64,000 nt of DNA from Mesorhizobium huakuii. Its GTDB lineage: Bacteria; Pseudomonadota; Alphaproteobacteria; Rhizobiales; Rhizobiaceae. Positions within the stretch are counted from its first letter, which is position 1, and the number at the start of each line of letters is the position of its first letter. The stretch spans positions 33,323-97,322 of the forward strand of contig NZ_BSNY01000008.1 of the NCBI RefSeq assembly GCF_030160235.1, read 5' to 3'. The position numbers and the translations under genes were made by a program. Of the stretch, positions 10,290-20,951 are shown piece by piece. The notes beneath the pieces are model-generated. The model was not told where the DNA came from and did no database searches. It worked only from the letters and a program-made list of their open reading frames with translations.

Positions 10290-10987
10290 ACGGCGCCAGC
10301 TACAACTGGAACGCTTTCCCTGACCGGCCGCAACTGGCCGCGGCGCTGGCCGGCCGCGTGGCCGATCGGCTGGCAAGGGCGATCGCCGAGCGCGGCACGG
10401 CCGTGCTGGCCGTCTCCGGCGGCACGACGCCGGCAAAATTCTTCGCCGCCCTCTCGGCGATGCCGATCGCCTGGGACAAGGTGATCGTGACGCTGGTCGA
10501 CGAGCGTTTCGTGCCGGCCTCCTCGCCGCGCTCCAATGCCGGGCTGGTGGCCGCCAATCTCTTGCAGAATGCCGCAAAAGCGGCGCGTTTCGTGCCGCTC
10601 TACCATGAAGCATCCGGCATCGAGGATGCGGCGGCATCGGACGATGCGGCGCTGCGCTCCCTGCCCTGGCCGCTCGACGTCGTGGTGCTCGGCATGGGAC
10701 CGGACGGCCACACAGCCTCGTTCTTTCCCGACGCCGATGATCTGGCCAAGCTGCTCGACCCTGCCTCGGACAGGATCATCCTGCCGGTTCACGCGGCGAG
10801 CGCGGGCGAGCCGCGGCTGACCCTGACGCTGGCGCGCATCATCGATGCCGGCTTCATAGCGCTGCACATAGAAGGCGAGGACAAGCGCACCGCCTTCGAC
10901 GGCGCGGTCGCGCCCGGGCCACGAAAGCCGATCCGTGCCGTGCTCGACGCCGCACCCAGACCCGTAGAGGTTTTCTGGGCGCCCTGA
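10271..10987 (+). CDS. pgl: 6-phosphogluconolactonase
   Basis: A 238-residue DevB/NagB-fold lactonase that hydrolyses 6-phosphogluconolactone to 6-phosphogluconate. The sugar-phosphate loop is [11 protein letters not shown], the LVDERFVP motif is present, and the catalytic-region [13 protein letters not shown] is intact. Its ATG lies inside the end of zwf, a 19-bp overlap that implies translational coupling. The product feeds Edd, encoded 70 bp downstream. Confidence 0.95.
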
Positions 10988-11057
10988 TTTTACGTTTAGT
11001 GGTCCCGGCAACGGCGGGAGGATGTTTCCGGGACCTCGCCTGAAAGGACCGACCGCC

Positions 11058-12881
11058 ATGACCGCAAGACGTGACATCGAAGCCATCACGGAGCGCATCC
11101 GCCAACGTTCGAAGGCAGGCCGCGAGCGCTATCTCGGCCGTATCGCCGAAGCGTCGAACCAGACCGCCAACCGGTCGGTGCTGTCCTGTGGCAACCTCGC
11201 TCACGGCTTTGCCGTGTGCAGCCCCTCGGAAAAGCTGGCGCTCGGCGGCGAGAAGGTGCCCAATCTCGGCATCATCACCTCCTATAACGACATGCTGTCG
11301 GCGCATCAGCCCTTCGAGACCTTCCCTGCCCTGATCAAGGAGGCAGCGCGCGAGGCCGGCGGCATCGCCCAGGTGGCCGGCGGCGTGCCGGCAATGTGCG
11401 ATGGCGTCACGCAGGGCCAGCCCGGCATGGAATTGTCGTTGTTCTCGCGCGACGTGATCGCCATGTCGGCGGCGGTCGGTTTGTCGCACAACATGTTCGA
11501 CGCCGCCGTCTTTCTCGGCGTCTGCGACAAGATCGTGCCGGGGCTGGTGATCGCGGCGCTGACCTTTGGCCATCTGCCGGCGGTGTTCATTCCGGCCGGA
11601 CCGATGACGACCGGGCTGCCCAACGACGAGAAGGCGAAGGTTCGCCAGCTCTATGCCGAGGGCAAAGCAGGGCGCGCCGAACTCCTGGAAGCCGAGTCCA
11701 AATCCTACCATGGGCCGGGCACCTGCACCTTCTATGGCACGGCGAATTCCAACCAGATGCTGATGGAGATCATGGGCCTGCACACGCCGGGCGCCTCCTT
11801 CGTCAACCCCGGCACGCCGTTGCGTGATGCGCTGACCCGCGAAGCGACGAAGCGGGCGCTGGCCATCACCGCGCTCGGCAATGCCTATACGCCGGCCGGG
11901 CGGATGATCGACGAGCGTTCGATCGTCAACGGCGTCGTCGGCCTGCATGCCACCGGCGGCTCGACCAACCACACCATCCACCTGATCGCCATGGCGGCGG
12001 CAGCCGGCATCGCGCTGACCTGGCAGGATATTTCCGACCTGTCGGAAGCGGTGCCGCTCTTGGCCCGCGTCTATCCGAACGGGCTTGCCGACGTGAACCA
12101 TTTCCACGCCGCCGGCGGGCTCGGCTTCCTGATCCGCGAACTGCTCGACGAGGGCGTGCTGCACGAGGATGTCCAGACGGTGTGGGGCGAAGGCCTGCGA
12201 CCCTATGCGGTCGAGGCAAAGCTCGGCGTCGATGGCTCCGTGGTGCGCGAGGCCTCGCCGCGGGCCAGCGGTGACGAAAAGGTGCTGGCGCCGTTCCACA
12301 AGGCGTTCCAGCCGACAGGCGGCCTGAAGGTGTTGGCGGGCAATCTCGGCCACGCCGTCATCAAGACCTCCGCCGTCAAGCCGGAACGGCGCATCATCGA
12401 GGCGCCGGCCAAGGTGTTCGACAGCCAGCAGGGCCTGAACGAGGCGTTCAAGGCCGGCACGCTGACCGGCGACTTCATCGCCGTCATCCGCTTCCAGGGC
12501 CCGAAGGCCAACGGCATGCCGGAACTGCACAAGCTGACCACCGTGCTCGGCATCCTGCAGGATCGCGGCCAGCGCGTCGCACTGGTGACCGACGGGCGCA
12601 TGTCGGGCGCATCCGGCAAGGTGCCGGCGGCGATCCATGTGACGCCGGAGGCGGTCGAGGACGGGCCGATCGCCCGGATCCATGACGGCGACATCATCCG
12701 CCTCGACGCCGATGCCGGCACGCTGGAGGTGCTGGTGGAGGGGACCGAGTTCGCGCTGCGCCGTACCGCCGAGGCCGACCTCATCGGCAATGAGTTCGGC
12801 TTCGGCCGCGAGCTTTTCGCCGGCTTCCGCCAGCTGGTGGGCCGGGCCGACCACGGCGCCAGCGCCTTCGGAACGGCCTGA
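11058..12881 (+). CDS. edd: phosphogluconate dehydratase
   Basis: This dehydratase converts 6-phosphogluconate to 2-keto-3-deoxy-6-phosphogluconate, the defining Entner-Doudoroff step. The 607-residue product belongs to the IlvD/Edd family of iron-sulfur dehydratases. [15 protein letters not shown], the Fe-S Cys in GPGTCTF, STNHTIH and [13 protein letters not shown] are all visible. The ATG at 11058 gives the usual start ([11 protein letters not shown]) and is preceded by GAAAGGA; the open frame extends to 11022. No eda aldolase follows, so KDPG aldolase must be encoded elsewhere. A strong bidirectional terminator follows directly. Confidence 0.97.
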   Translation: MTARRDIEAITERIRQRSKAGRERYLGRIAEASNQTANRSVLSCGNLAHGFAVCSPSEKLALGGEKVPNLGIITSYNDMLSAHQPFETFPALIKEAAREAGGIAQVAGGVPAMCDGVTQGQPGMELSLFSRDVIAMSAAVGLSHNMFDAAVFLGVCDKIVPGLVIAALTFGHLPAVFIPAGPMTTGLPNDEKAKVRQLYAEGKAGRAELLEAESKSYHGPGTCTFYGTANSNQMLMEIMGLHTPGASFVNPGTPLRDALTREATKRALAITALGNAYTPAGRMIDERSIVNGVVGLHATGGSTNHTIHLIAMAAAAGIALTWQDISDLSEAVPLLARVYPNGLADVNHFHAAGGLGFLIRELLDEGVLHEDVQTVWGEGLRPYAVEAKLGVDGSVVREASPRASGDEKVLAPFHKAFQPTGGLKVLAGNLGHAVIKTSAVKPERRIIEAPAKVFDSQQGLNEAFKAGTLTGDFIAVIRFQGPKANGMPELHKLTTVLGILQDRGQRVALVTDGRMSGASGKVPAAIHVTPEAVEDGPIARIHDGDIIRLDADAGTLEVLVEGTEFALRRTAEADLIGNEFGFGRELFAGFRQLVGRADHGASAFGTA

Positions 12882-12900
12882 TATTCCTGACTTTCAAATG

Positions 12901-12928
12901 AAAAGGGCGGCCTTGAGCCGCCCTTTTT
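12901..12928. terminator. bidirectional rho-independent terminator
   Basis: A perfect GGGCGGC/GCCGCCC stem (12905-12911 and 12917-12923) with a 5-nt loop is flanked by AAAA on the left and TTTTT on the right. It therefore works on both strands and separates edd from the convergent vWA gene. Confidence 0.93.
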
Positions 12929-12945
12929 GTTCGTTCTGCCGGATG

Positions 12946-14606
12946 CTACTCGACTTTGAGTTCACTCCGCTCCCCGGCCTTGACCGTAAAGGGCGTCTCC
13001 TTGTCGGCCTTGTCGGAGGTGAAGTTGGTCACGAGCACGTAGTCGCCCGCCACCAGCGTGGTCTGCATCTTCTCCCCATAGGCGTAGGTCACCTGCTTGC
13101 GTTCGCCCTGGATGTTCTTCTTGGCCTCGTAGATCTTGAAGCCATCCGCCCCTGGCGCGTCGACGGCCAGGACGCCCGCGTTCAGCGTCACGCTGACATC
13201 GGTCATCTGCCCGACCGTCACGCTGAAGGGCTGTTCGTCACGGCCTGCACATCGACGCCCATCACATAGTCGCCCGGGGGCAGATCGAACTGGCTGTCGG
13301 GGCCGTAGGCGTAAGTCACCTGATCGCGGCTGCCGTCGAGTTTCTTGGCGGCCTTGTACACCTTCCAACCCACATCGGTTTCGGCCTTCTCGCCGCCCTG
13401 AGTGTAGAAGGCATTGGCCTTGGCCTTGCCGACACCGACGATCATGTCCTTGTCGACCACTTGGCCGGGGGCAAGCTGCAGGGTTTCGCTCGCCTCGCCG
13501 GCTCCCAGCTTCACGGTGACCTTCGTCTCGCCAGCCGGGACGACGAACTTGACCTCGCCATAGTTGCTGTCCGACGTGCCGCCAGGATAGGCAATGCTGA
13601 TCTGCGCATTGCGGTCGACATCGGCTCCCGGCGCCGGCCGCGCGTGGATGGAGATCTCGGCGGCGTTCAGATTGAGCGCCAGCTCCGTAGCCTTGTCCGC
13701 CGTTAACGAAACCTTCTGCTCGGCCTTGGCGGCGCCACTCGAGGCGACGACGATGTAGTTGCCAGCGGGAACGTGAAATTTGACGGCGTTGTAGCCGTCG
13801 TTGACATGGTCTCCACCGACACCCTTGGCATCGTCCGGAAAGACTTCATAGTAGACGTCGATCTTCGGCACCTCGCCGCCCTCTTTCAAGAACGCTTGCG
13901 GGATGAGGTTGTAGTCGACCTCGGCTGCTTTCGGCGCAGGCGCCGGTGCGGGAGCCGGTTCAGGCGCGGGTGCCGGTGCCGGGGCAGCGACGGTTTCGAC
14001 CAGGGCTTCCTGCAGCGCCTTCTCGTCGGAGGCCTGGATGTACTTGCCGCCGGTGTTTTCAGCCAGGCAGGCGATCTGCTTGCCCTCGTCGGCTGTCAAT
14101 CCGAAGCCGACCACATCGGCCGTGAAATCGACGCCGGATGCCTTGAGCTCCTTGCCCAGCGCACAGGGGTCGCCGCCGCAGGTTTCCAACCCATCGGTGA
14201 TGAGGACGACCGTTGCCTTGTCCTCGGTGTATTTCAGCGCTTCGGCCGCCTGCTTGACGGCCGCCGTCAACGGCGTCTTGCCAAGGAATTTCAAACTGTC
14301 GGCGGCATCCGTGATGGCGCTTGCCGAGCCTGCCTGGGGCGGCACGATCAGCTGGATGTCGTCGCAGCTGCCTTTTTCGCGATGGCCATAGGCCATGAAG
14401 CCTATCTCATCGTCGGCGGGAACCGATTGAAGCACGGTCCTCAGGGACTCGCGGGCGATTTCGAGCTTGGGCTTGCCGTCGATCTGCGCCCACATCGAGC
14501 CGGAAGCGTCGAGAATGATGATGACCTTGTTTGCGGCAAAGCCGAACGTCGTCATCGACAAAAGGAGGATCGCCGCAGCGATGCTCCGTGAAAGTCCCAC
14601 CATCAA
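12946..14606 (-). pseudogene. vWA-domain periplasmic protein gene with a C-terminal frameshift
   Basis: The intact upstream part (13218-14606, 462 codons) encodes a signal peptide, a von Willebrand A domain with the MIDAS motif DASGSMW near residue 33, and repeated beta modules, each with an QVTYAYG-x-GDYV core. The frame then shifts: VMGVDVQAVTNSPSA ends in a stop at 13218-13220, while the +1-related frame continues the next module (QPFSVTVGQM ... QVTYAYGEKM ... GDYVLVTNF) to 12946. Restoring one C on the coding strand near 13241-13246 joins the frames as VQARDEQPFSV. A genuine mutation and a sequencing error cannot be told apart here. The first ORF alone could still give a secreted truncated protein. 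Function is unknown; the TPR/HTH gene lies 82 bp upstream on the same strand. Confidence 0.8.
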
Positions 14607-14688
14607 GATCTCCTGAGTAGCCGCCCCGCCTGCGGCCCAAAGCTATTTGAGCGCGTGCCGGGACACAAGCCCGGACGCAGCCAGCGGC

Positions 14689-16095
14689 TCAGGCGCCAAC
14701 CGGCGGAGCCGGCCTGAAGCCCTCGTGCTCGACGATGGCGCGGTATCGGGCATCGGACCGCAATCCCTTGAAGGCAGGCTCGATGCGGATGCCCAGCATA
14801 TCGTCCTCCTTGCGCCGCATCGCCTCTTCGAGGTAGCGGACCGCCTCGTCGTTGCGCCCCAGCATCGCCGCCGTGCACGCCACCTTGTAGGCGGGCTCCA
14901 GGTTCCTTTCATATTGGCGGATCTGCTCGGCATACATGGCTGACAACAGTCCCTCGCCGCCGTCTTCGCGCAGACCTTTCTCGGCCGCGTCGGCAATGGC
15001 CAGGCGGGCGCTGTTGCTGGCGATGTCGGCAGCGCGCCGGTATTCGCGCAGGAAATCGGTGAAGCGGCCCTGATCGAGATAGATGGTTGCCAGATATTCT
15101 GGCGGAGACCGCAAGTTAGGTTCGGCCTTGGCCAGTTGCTGCAGGATCATCACGGCATCATCGACCCGGCCGGCATAAAACAGGATGAGCGCCTTGTTGG
15201 CGATGATGGCGCGGGATTCCGGGTTCAGCGCCTGGGCTTTGCCAATCTCCGCCAAGGGGATGGCGGTCTCGCCTGTCACCATCAGGGTCAGGGCATACCA
15301 ATGGTGGGTCTGCGCGGCATTCGGATCAAGCCGGATGGCACGTTCGAACAGCTCCCTCGATCGCGGGAAATCCTTCGTCCAGTAGAAGGTGGTGAAGGCA
15401 AGGGCGGCATGGGCACCGGCATTGTCGGGGTCGAGCGCGATCGCTCGTTCGGCGGCGGCGACTGCGCGTGGATAGGCCTCGTTGGCCGGCATCAGCGTGA
15501 ACTGGCTGATCGTGTTGTAGGCCTCGGCCAATTTGACATAGGCATCCGCATAATTCGGGTCGAGCGTCGTCGCCTCTGTCAGCAGCTGGATCGCATGGGT
15601 GAAGCCGTCGGCCTGGCGGGTGCCGAGATGATAAACGGCGTCGAGGTAGAGATCCTGGACCCGGGAATCGGGTCGGTAGACGACCCGTGCCGGAGGCGCA
15701 TCGGCATGTTGCATGACCAGCGTGCCGGCAATCGCGAGCAACACCAATCCAACCGCGCCGAAGGCGAGCGGCAAGACTTGGGGCCATTTCGAAAATCTGG
15801 CCGGAGCGGCTGGGGCGGTCGTTCGCGCAACCGTAGCCAAGGGCGGCACGGCCGGTTCCTCGGCCAGGGGCTCGACATCGTCGGATGCGGCCGGTTCACC
15901 GCCACGCAGCCACGTTTCGAGCTCGTCCGTATAGGCAAACACCAGGTTCCTGGCACCGCCGGAGATCCGGTGCACGGGCAGACCGCGCTGCTGTTCCCAA
16001 CGGCGTACAGTGCGCTCGTCGCGTCCGAAGAACGCGGCGATTTCCTTCCAGTCGCGAAGGCGGCGGTCGCGCTTGCTCGTCAAGGCCTGCCCCAT
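14689..16095 (-). CDS. TPR protein with N-terminal HTH-like domain
   Basis: A 468-residue protein in three parts: an N-terminal DNA-binding-like segment (about residues 14-60, with WKEIAAFFGRDERTVRRWE resembling a MerR/Xis-type winged helix), one hydrophobic helix near residues 108-130, and a C-terminal array of tetratricopeptide repeats (about 165-460). This is the architecture of CadC-like membrane-bound regulators, but with TPRs outside. Substrate and target are unknown. It lies immediately upstream of the broken vWA gene on the same strand and could regulate or be co-transcribed with it. Confidence 0.75.
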   Translation of the reverse strand: MGQALTSKRDRRLRDWKEIAAFFGRDERTVRRWEQQRGLPVHRISGGARNLVFAYTDELETWLRGGEPAASDDVEPLAEEPAVPPLATVARTTAPAAPARFSKWPQVLPLAFGAVGLVLLAIAGTLVMQHADAPPARVVYRPDSRVQDLYLDAVYHLGTRQADGFTHAIQLLTEATTLDPNYADAYVKLAEAYNTISQFTLMPANEAYPRAVAAAERAIALDPDNAGAHAALAFTTFYWTKDFPRSRELFERAIRLDPNAAQTHHWYALTLMVTGETAIPLAEIGKAQALNPESRAIIANKALILFYAGRVDDAVMILQQLAKAEPNLRSPPEYLATIYLDQGRFTDFLREYRRAADIASNSARLAIADAAEKGLREDGGEGLLSAMYAEQIRQYERNLEPAYKVACTAAMLGRNDEAVRYLEEAMRRKEDDMLGIRIEPAFKGLRSDARYRAIVEHEGFRPAPPVGA

Positions 16096-16282
16096 TGTCC
16101 CCTAACGCCCGTATCTGCCCGCATTCGCCTGATGCCCTCCAACATCAGGCCGGGCTAGCATCGCCATCGACATCAATGTCTCGATGCCAGCCGACGACCC
16201 CCGCCGGCGGGAGCATTGCTTGGCCTGTCGCGGTTTTCAACCCGGCGAAAAGGTGGGGGTATTTGGGCTGTTTCCGGGCCGC

Positions 16283-17302
16283 TCAGTAGGTGGTGCGGCG
16301 CTCTTCCGAGGGCGGTCGCCCAAACTGCAGCCGGTAGCTCTGGGCAAAATAGGAATGCGAGGTGAAGCCGGTCGCGATCGCCACGTCGAGGATCGGCATG
16401 TTGGTCTGGCGCAGCAATTCGCGTGCCCGCTCCAGCCGCAGCCGCATGTAATAGCGGCCGGGCGTCACGTTGAGGTGGCGCAGGAACAGACGTTCCACCT
16501 GCCGCACCGAAAGGCCGGCCGATTTGGCGAGCTGAACCGCTGAGAGCGGCTCGTCGAGGTGGTCGGCCATCAGCTCGACGATGCGCCTGAGCTTCTCCGA
16601 CTTGCCGGTCAGGTCGCGTTCCGGCCCGACGCGCTGGCGGTCGCCGGCCGAGCGGATGCGCTCGTGCTGGAACTGGTTGGCGACGCCATTGGCGAGGTTC
16701 GAGCCGAAATCGCCGCGCACGATCTCCAGCATCAAATCGATCGAGGTGGTGCCGCCGGCGCAGGTGTAGCGCTTGCGGTCGATCTCGAAGACATTGCCGG
16801 TGCAGTTGATGTCGGGGAAGCGCTCCATGAAGCCGGCGCGGTTTTCCCAATGGATGGTGCAGCGGTAACCGTCGAGCTGGCCGGCTTCGGCCAGCAGGTA
16901 GGACCCAACCGACAGCGCGCCAAGTGCGTTGCCGCGCCGGCCCCAGCTGCGCAACGCCGCCAGAACCTTGCTCTTGCCGGGAAATTCGGTCGTCAGCCCA
17001 ACCGAAACGAACAGGATGTCGACCGGCGGCAGGTCGGCGACGGCATAGTCGATCTTGAGCGGCAGGCCGTTGGACGCCATCACCGGATCGCCATCGGCCG
17101 ACACCGTGGTCCAGCCATAGAAATCGCGGCCGAGCAGACGGTTCGCCGACCGGAACGTGTCGATCGCCGCGGCCAGCGAGAACATGGAAAACTTGTCGAC
17201 CAGCAGGAAGGCGAACTGCCGGCCACCTTGAACGGGATCACTCGTGACCGGCCGTTCCGGGGAAATGGTGGGGTTCGGCAAAACTGGCGCTTTCAGGGTC
17301 AA
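16283..17302 (-). CDS. GlxA-family transcriptional regulator (DJ-1/PfpI plus AraC HTH)
   Basis: A 339-residue regulator with an N-terminal class-I glutamine-amidotransferase-like (DJ-1/PfpI) domain, about residues 28-200, and a C-terminal AraC-type double HTH, about 225-335 (SVRQVERLFLRHL and ATGFTSHSYFAQSYRLQFG). GlxA relatives in alpha- and gammaproteobacteria control glycine betaine, carnitine or arginine catabolism (GbdR, CdhR, ArgR types). Its start appears to be TTG at 17302, only 7 bp after the folD stop, with no strong ribosome site; the next ATG would cut into the domain. Co-transcription with folD hints at a one-carbon or methylated-amine link, which is inference. Confidence 0.85.
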   Translation of the reverse strand: MTLKAPVLPNPTISPERPVTSDPVQGGRQFAFLLVDKFSMFSLAAAIDTFRSANRLLGRDFYGWTTVSADGDPVMASNGLPLKIDYAVADLPPVDILFVSVGLTTEFPGKSKVLAALRSWGRRGNALGALSVGSYLLAEAGQLDGYRCTIHWENRAGFMERFPDINCTGNVFEIDRKRYTCAGGTTSIDLMLEIVRGDFGSNLANGVANQFQHERIRSAGDRQRVGPERDLTGKSEKLRRIVELMADHLDEPLSAVQLAKSAGLSVRQVERLFLRHLNVTPGRYYMRLRLERARELLRQTNMPILDVAIATGFTSHSYFAQSYRLQFGRPPSEERRTTY

Positions 17303-17309
17303 CCCGGGC

Positions 17310-18209
17310 TCAGAAGGAGGGCCGCTTCAGTCCGGCCGCAAGGTAGGCAGAAGCTAACGTATTGGCCATCAGCATGGCAATGGTCATCGGCCCGACACCA
17401 CCAGGCACCGGCGTGATGGCGCCAGCTTGCTTGGCCGCCTCGGCGTAGGCGACATCGCCGACGAGGCGCGACTTGCCCTCGCCCTTCTCGGGCGCCGGAA
17501 TGCGGTTGATGCCGACATCGATGACTGTGGCGCCGGGCTTCACCCAGTCCCCCTTGATCATTTCCGGCCGGCCGACGGCGGCGACAAGAATGTCGGCGGT
17601 GCGGGCAAGCGCCGGCAGGTCCTTGGTGCGGCTGTGGGCGATGGTGACGGTGCAGTTCGCGGCAAGCAGCAGATTGGCCATCGGCTTGCCGACGATGTTG
17701 GAGCGGCCGACGACGACGGCGTTGAGGCCGGACAGGTCCTTGCCGCGCACGCGCTCGATCAGAAGCATCGAGCCGGCCGGCGTGCAGGGAACAAAGGCCG
17801 TGTCGAGTTCGCCTGTGCCAAGCTTGCCGACATTGATGAAATGGAAGCCGTCGACATCTTTCTGGGGCGCGATCGCCTGGATGATCTTGCCGGCATCGAT
17901 GTGGCCGGGCAGCGGCAACTGCACCAGGATGCCGTTGACCGCCGGATCGGCATTGAGGTCGGCGATGATCTTGAGCAACGCCTCTTGGGAAGTCTCGGCC
18001 GGCAGCGTGTGCTGGAGCGAATGAAAGCCGCATTCCTTGGCGGTGCGCGACTTGGAAGCGACATAGACCTGGCTCGCCGGATCCTCGCCGACGATAACCA
18101 CGGCCAGACCAGGCTTGGCCTTGCCCTTGGCGACCAGCTCGGCGGTCAAGGCCTTGACCGTCCGCACCACATCCTCGGCAACGCTCTTTCCGTCAATCAC
18201 TTCGGCCAT
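17310..18209 (-). CDS. folD: bifunctional methylenetetrahydrofolate dehydrogenase/cyclohydrolase
   Basis: FolD interconverts 5,10-methylene-, methenyl- and 10-formyl-tetrahydrofolate, supplying one-carbon units. The 299-residue length is typical. The active-site [13 protein letters not shown] contains the catalytic Lys, [10 protein letters not shown] is the folate-binding loop, and [16 protein letters not shown] and [15 protein letters not shown] are family signatures. It is followed within 7 bp by a GlxA-type regulator. The 183 bp between this start and the end of the GumC-like gene must hold its promoter. Confidence 0.96.
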   Translation of the reverse strand: MAEVIDGKSVAEDVVRTVKALTAELVAKGKAKPGLAVVIVGEDPASQVYVASKSRTAKECGFHSLQHTLPAETSQEALLKIIADLNADPAVNGILVQLPLPGHIDAGKIIQAIAPQKDVDGFHFINVGKLGTGELDTAFVPCTPAGSMLLIERVRGKDLSGLNAVVVGRSNIVGKPMANLLLAANCTVTIAHSRTKDLPALARTADILVAAVGRPEMIKGDWVKPGATVIDVGINRIPAPEKGEGKSRLVGDVAYAEAAKQAGAITPVPGGVGPMTIAMLMANTLASAYLAAGLKRPSF

Positions 18210-18392
18210 GAACCATCCTCAACCCTGTTTCGCCCGACACCGCTTTCGGCAACGCAATATCCCGGCGCCGGCAGCATGCAGCGCGGCATTGTCACGAAAA
18301 TTCCCGCACGCAATCCCGTCAAAGCGCCGTCCCATGCCGTTTACGCGAAAACCGGGATGGTTTTGTTCGGCCTCCGCGAAGTATTCGGTGGC

Positions 18393-20951
18393 TCAGAAGT
18401 AGCGGCGGCGGGCGCGGCTCTCGGTGAGTTCGCGCACCGCCTCACGGAATTCGCGCAGGCTGGCACGAATTTCCTCGATCGGCGCCTGTTCGGCGCTTTC
18501 CTCGACCTGCGAAGGCTCAGCCGGCGGCTGGGTTGAATAGGCCGGTGGCTGCGGCGGCGCAGGCTGCGGTGGGTATGGCATATGCCCGGCATTGGGCGCC
18601 ATGTCCTGGGTATAGGGGTAACCTGCGGGCGGCGGCGCCTGCCGGGGCTGCGGATAGCCCGCCTGCTGAGCAGGGGGATAGGGCGGCGGAGCCGGATAGA
18701 GCGGCTGCAGCGGCATTATCGGTGACCGCGACGGCGGCCCCATCGGCTGGGAATAGACGGCATCGAAGCCTGGCGGGAAAGGCAGCCGCGAATAGTCCGA
18801 CGACCGAGGCATGAAGGCGGCATCCGGGTTCGGGAAGCCGGAGGGCATGGCGGCATCCGCCGGCCGCGCATTGCCGCCGAATGCGGCGAATTCGCTGTCA
18901 TCGTCCGCCTCGGTGGATGGCTTGCGGGATACGGCATTGCGCAGTTTCGCCATGAGCGCCGCGACACGCCCTGGCCGTTCGGCGGGAGCAGTTTCGGCCT
19001 GCGCCAGGGGTGGTGGCGGTGCTGGCGGCGGGGGTGGCGCCGGCGGTACCGGCACGGCCGGCATTGGCGGCGCGGGCGGCGGCGCTGCCCGGAATGCCTG
19101 GTCTTCGACAGGCGTCTTGCGATCGCGGCGCGAACGCGATGTGGCGGTCTCGCGCAGGCTTTCATAGGCGCCACGCATCGCACCGAGACCAACGCCGGAG
19201 GCAAAGCCCAGGAACAGGCCGGCAAGCGCCATCACGACCCGCGATGGACCGTTCGGCTCGAGCGGGACGGAGGGCGGCGAGATGACGGTCATATTGGCGG
19301 TATTGATGCCCTTCTGCTCGCCAATCTCCTTGGCGCGCAGCAGATATTGTTCATAGACCGAGCGCTTCGCGGCGGCGTCGCGCTCCAGTTCGCGCATCGA
19401 GACGAGGTCGCCGTTGACGTCGCCGCTGCGGACCTTCATCTGCGCCAGTTGCGATGCCAAGTCCTGTTGGACCTGGATCGAGCGTTTCAGGTCAACCTGC
19501 AGCGACGAGGCGATGCGACTGAGTTCCGCGGCGATGCGATCGCGTGCTCCGGCCAGCTGCGCGTTGAGCGCCTGGAGTTCGGGATGGCGCGGACCCAGCC
19601 GGACCGCCGCTCGATCGGCCTCCTGCTTGAGCGTGGCATATTGCGCGCGCAGATCGCTCATCGTGTTGGAATTGATTTCTTCCGGCAAAGTGCCGCCGAG
19701 CACGGAATTGACATTGATCGAGCGGGCGGAGGCCGCGCGGGCGTTCAGTTCCGCCGTACGGGCGCGAGCAACGGACAGTTGCTCGTTGACCTTGAGCATC
19801 TGATCATCGCTGATCAGGTGGCCCTGCGCGTCGACAAGGTCGTGCGTGGCCCTGAAATCCTCGACCTTGCGCTCGGCCGTCTCGACGCTTTTGCGCATTT
19901 CCTCGAGTTTCGCCGTCAATTCGTTGTTGGCCCGGCCGGCGGTGAGGGATTGAAATTCACCCGAGGTCTGCAGGAAGACATCCGTCATCGTTTCTGCGAT
20001 GAGCGCCGATTTCTGGGCGTTCTGCGTGGTGACGCCGATCACGATCGTGGAGGTCTTGCCCGCGCGCTCGACCGAAAGGCTTTCAGCCAGATTGCCGACG
20101 GCAAGCGACAAGCGACGCGGTTCATCGCCACCGCCTGGTCCGTCGTGGCGCAACAGGATCGAGCGGATCAGTGACATGACGCCCAGGCCGCCCGTGCCTT
20201 GGCCATTGAACTCCGGATCGTCGGCGAGATTGAGCTTGTTGACGACCTTGCCCAGCACCGTGCCCGAGGTCAGCAACCTGATCTGATTTTCGACATTGAC
20301 GAGTGTCGCGTCGGGAACAACCGCCATCTGGGTGAGATCACGGTCCGAAAGTTTCAGATCGCGCGGATCGACGACCAATTCCGTCATCGATTCGTATTTC
20401 TTCGGCGTCGACAGCGCGATCGCGATGCCGAGCCCGGCACCGATCAGGGTGGTGGTGATGATCAGCAGTTTCGACCTGGCAATGCCACGCACGACCTGCA
20501 TCGGATCGATCAGAGGCTTCCACTGCTGGTCGTCCCTGCGATTGTCAAAGGGTGCATTGGCTTCGCCTGCCTGACGGGATCCGGACCTGTCATCCGAGCG
20601 AGCGCTGCCGGAAGGCTCTTCAGCGACCATCCGTGCGTGCGGCATGGCCGGCGGCAGATCGCCGGTGCCGGCGTCCGCCGGTGAGCGCCAGGTGTCGTTT
20701 CGTGCAGTTGCTTCCGGCTGCCCATCGGGCGGTAACCGCTTTTCGTCAGCGGTGGACGGCGTTGGGTTCGCCCGCGCCTCACGCCGCGAACGGGCAAGGC
20801 GATGGCGCGTGGCGGCATCCTCGCGCCATACCGAATCCGCGCGATCGCCTATCGAGACCAGGGATGCGTCATCCTCACCGCGCATGGCCTGGCCCAGCGC
20901 CAGCAAGGAACGCTCGCGCCTCCAGTCTTCACGGTTTTCCCTGTCGACCAT
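18393..20951 (-). CDS. GumC/Wzz-like exopolysaccharide chain-length and transport protein
   Basis: An 852-residue polysaccharide co-polymerase. A polar N-terminal tail of about 145 residues precedes TM1 (161-180) and the Wzz domain (KYESMTELVVDPRDL). A long periplasmic coiled coil (about 330-560) leads to TM2 near 575-595. A Pro/Ala/Gln-rich C-terminal tail of roughly 200 residues ends in a short charged helix. No tyrosine-kinase Walker domain is present, unlike ExoP, so this is a kinase-less GumC type with unusually long cytoplasmic tails. It is divergent from the flippase gene and belongs to the exopolysaccharide cluster. Confidence 0.85.
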   Translation of the reverse strand: MVDRENREDWRRERSLLALGQAMRGEDDASLVSIGDRADSVWREDAATRHRLARSRREARANPTPSTADEKRLPPDGQPEATARNDTWRSPADAGTGDLPPAMPHARMVAEEPSGSARSDDRSGSRQAGEANAPFDNRRDDQQWKPLIDPMQVVRGIARSKLLIITTTLIGAGLGIAIALSTPKKYESMTELVVDPRDLKLSDRDLTQMAVVPDATLVNVENQIRLLTSGTVLGKVVNKLNLADDPEFNGQGTGGLGVMSLIRSILLRHDGPGGGDEPRRLSLAVGNLAESLSVERAGKTSTIVIGVTTQNAQKSALIAETMTDVFLQTSGEFQSLTAGRANNELTAKLEEMRKSVETAERKVEDFRATHDLVDAQGHLISDDQMLKVNEQLSVARARTAELNARAASARSINVNSVLGGTLPEEINSNTMSDLRAQYATLKQEADRAAVRLGPRHPELQALNAQLAGARDRIAAELSRIASSLQVDLKRSIQVQQDLASQLAQMKVRSGDVNGDLVSMRELERDAAAKRSVYEQYLLRAKEIGEQKGINTANMTVISPPSVPLEPNGPSRVVMALAGLFLGFASGVGLGAMRGAYESLRETATSRSRRDRKTPVEDQAFRAAPPPAPPMPAVPVPPAPPPPPAPPPPLAQAETAPAERPGRVAALMAKLRNAVSRKPSTEADDDSEFAAFGGNARPADAAMPSGFPNPDAAFMPRSSDYSRLPFPPGFDAVYSQPMGPPSRSPIMPLQPLYPAPPPYPPAQQAGYPQPRQAPPPAGYPYTQDMAPNAGHMPYPPQPAPPQPPAYSTQPPAEPSQVEESAEQAPIEEIRASLREFREAVRELTESRARRRYF

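Noticed and set aside
12946-13368. Separate 140-codon gene downstream of the vWA ORF
   Set aside because: Its first 45 or so residues are an out-of-frame reading of the vWA gene; the real part begins only after the frameshift and continues the same repeat module.
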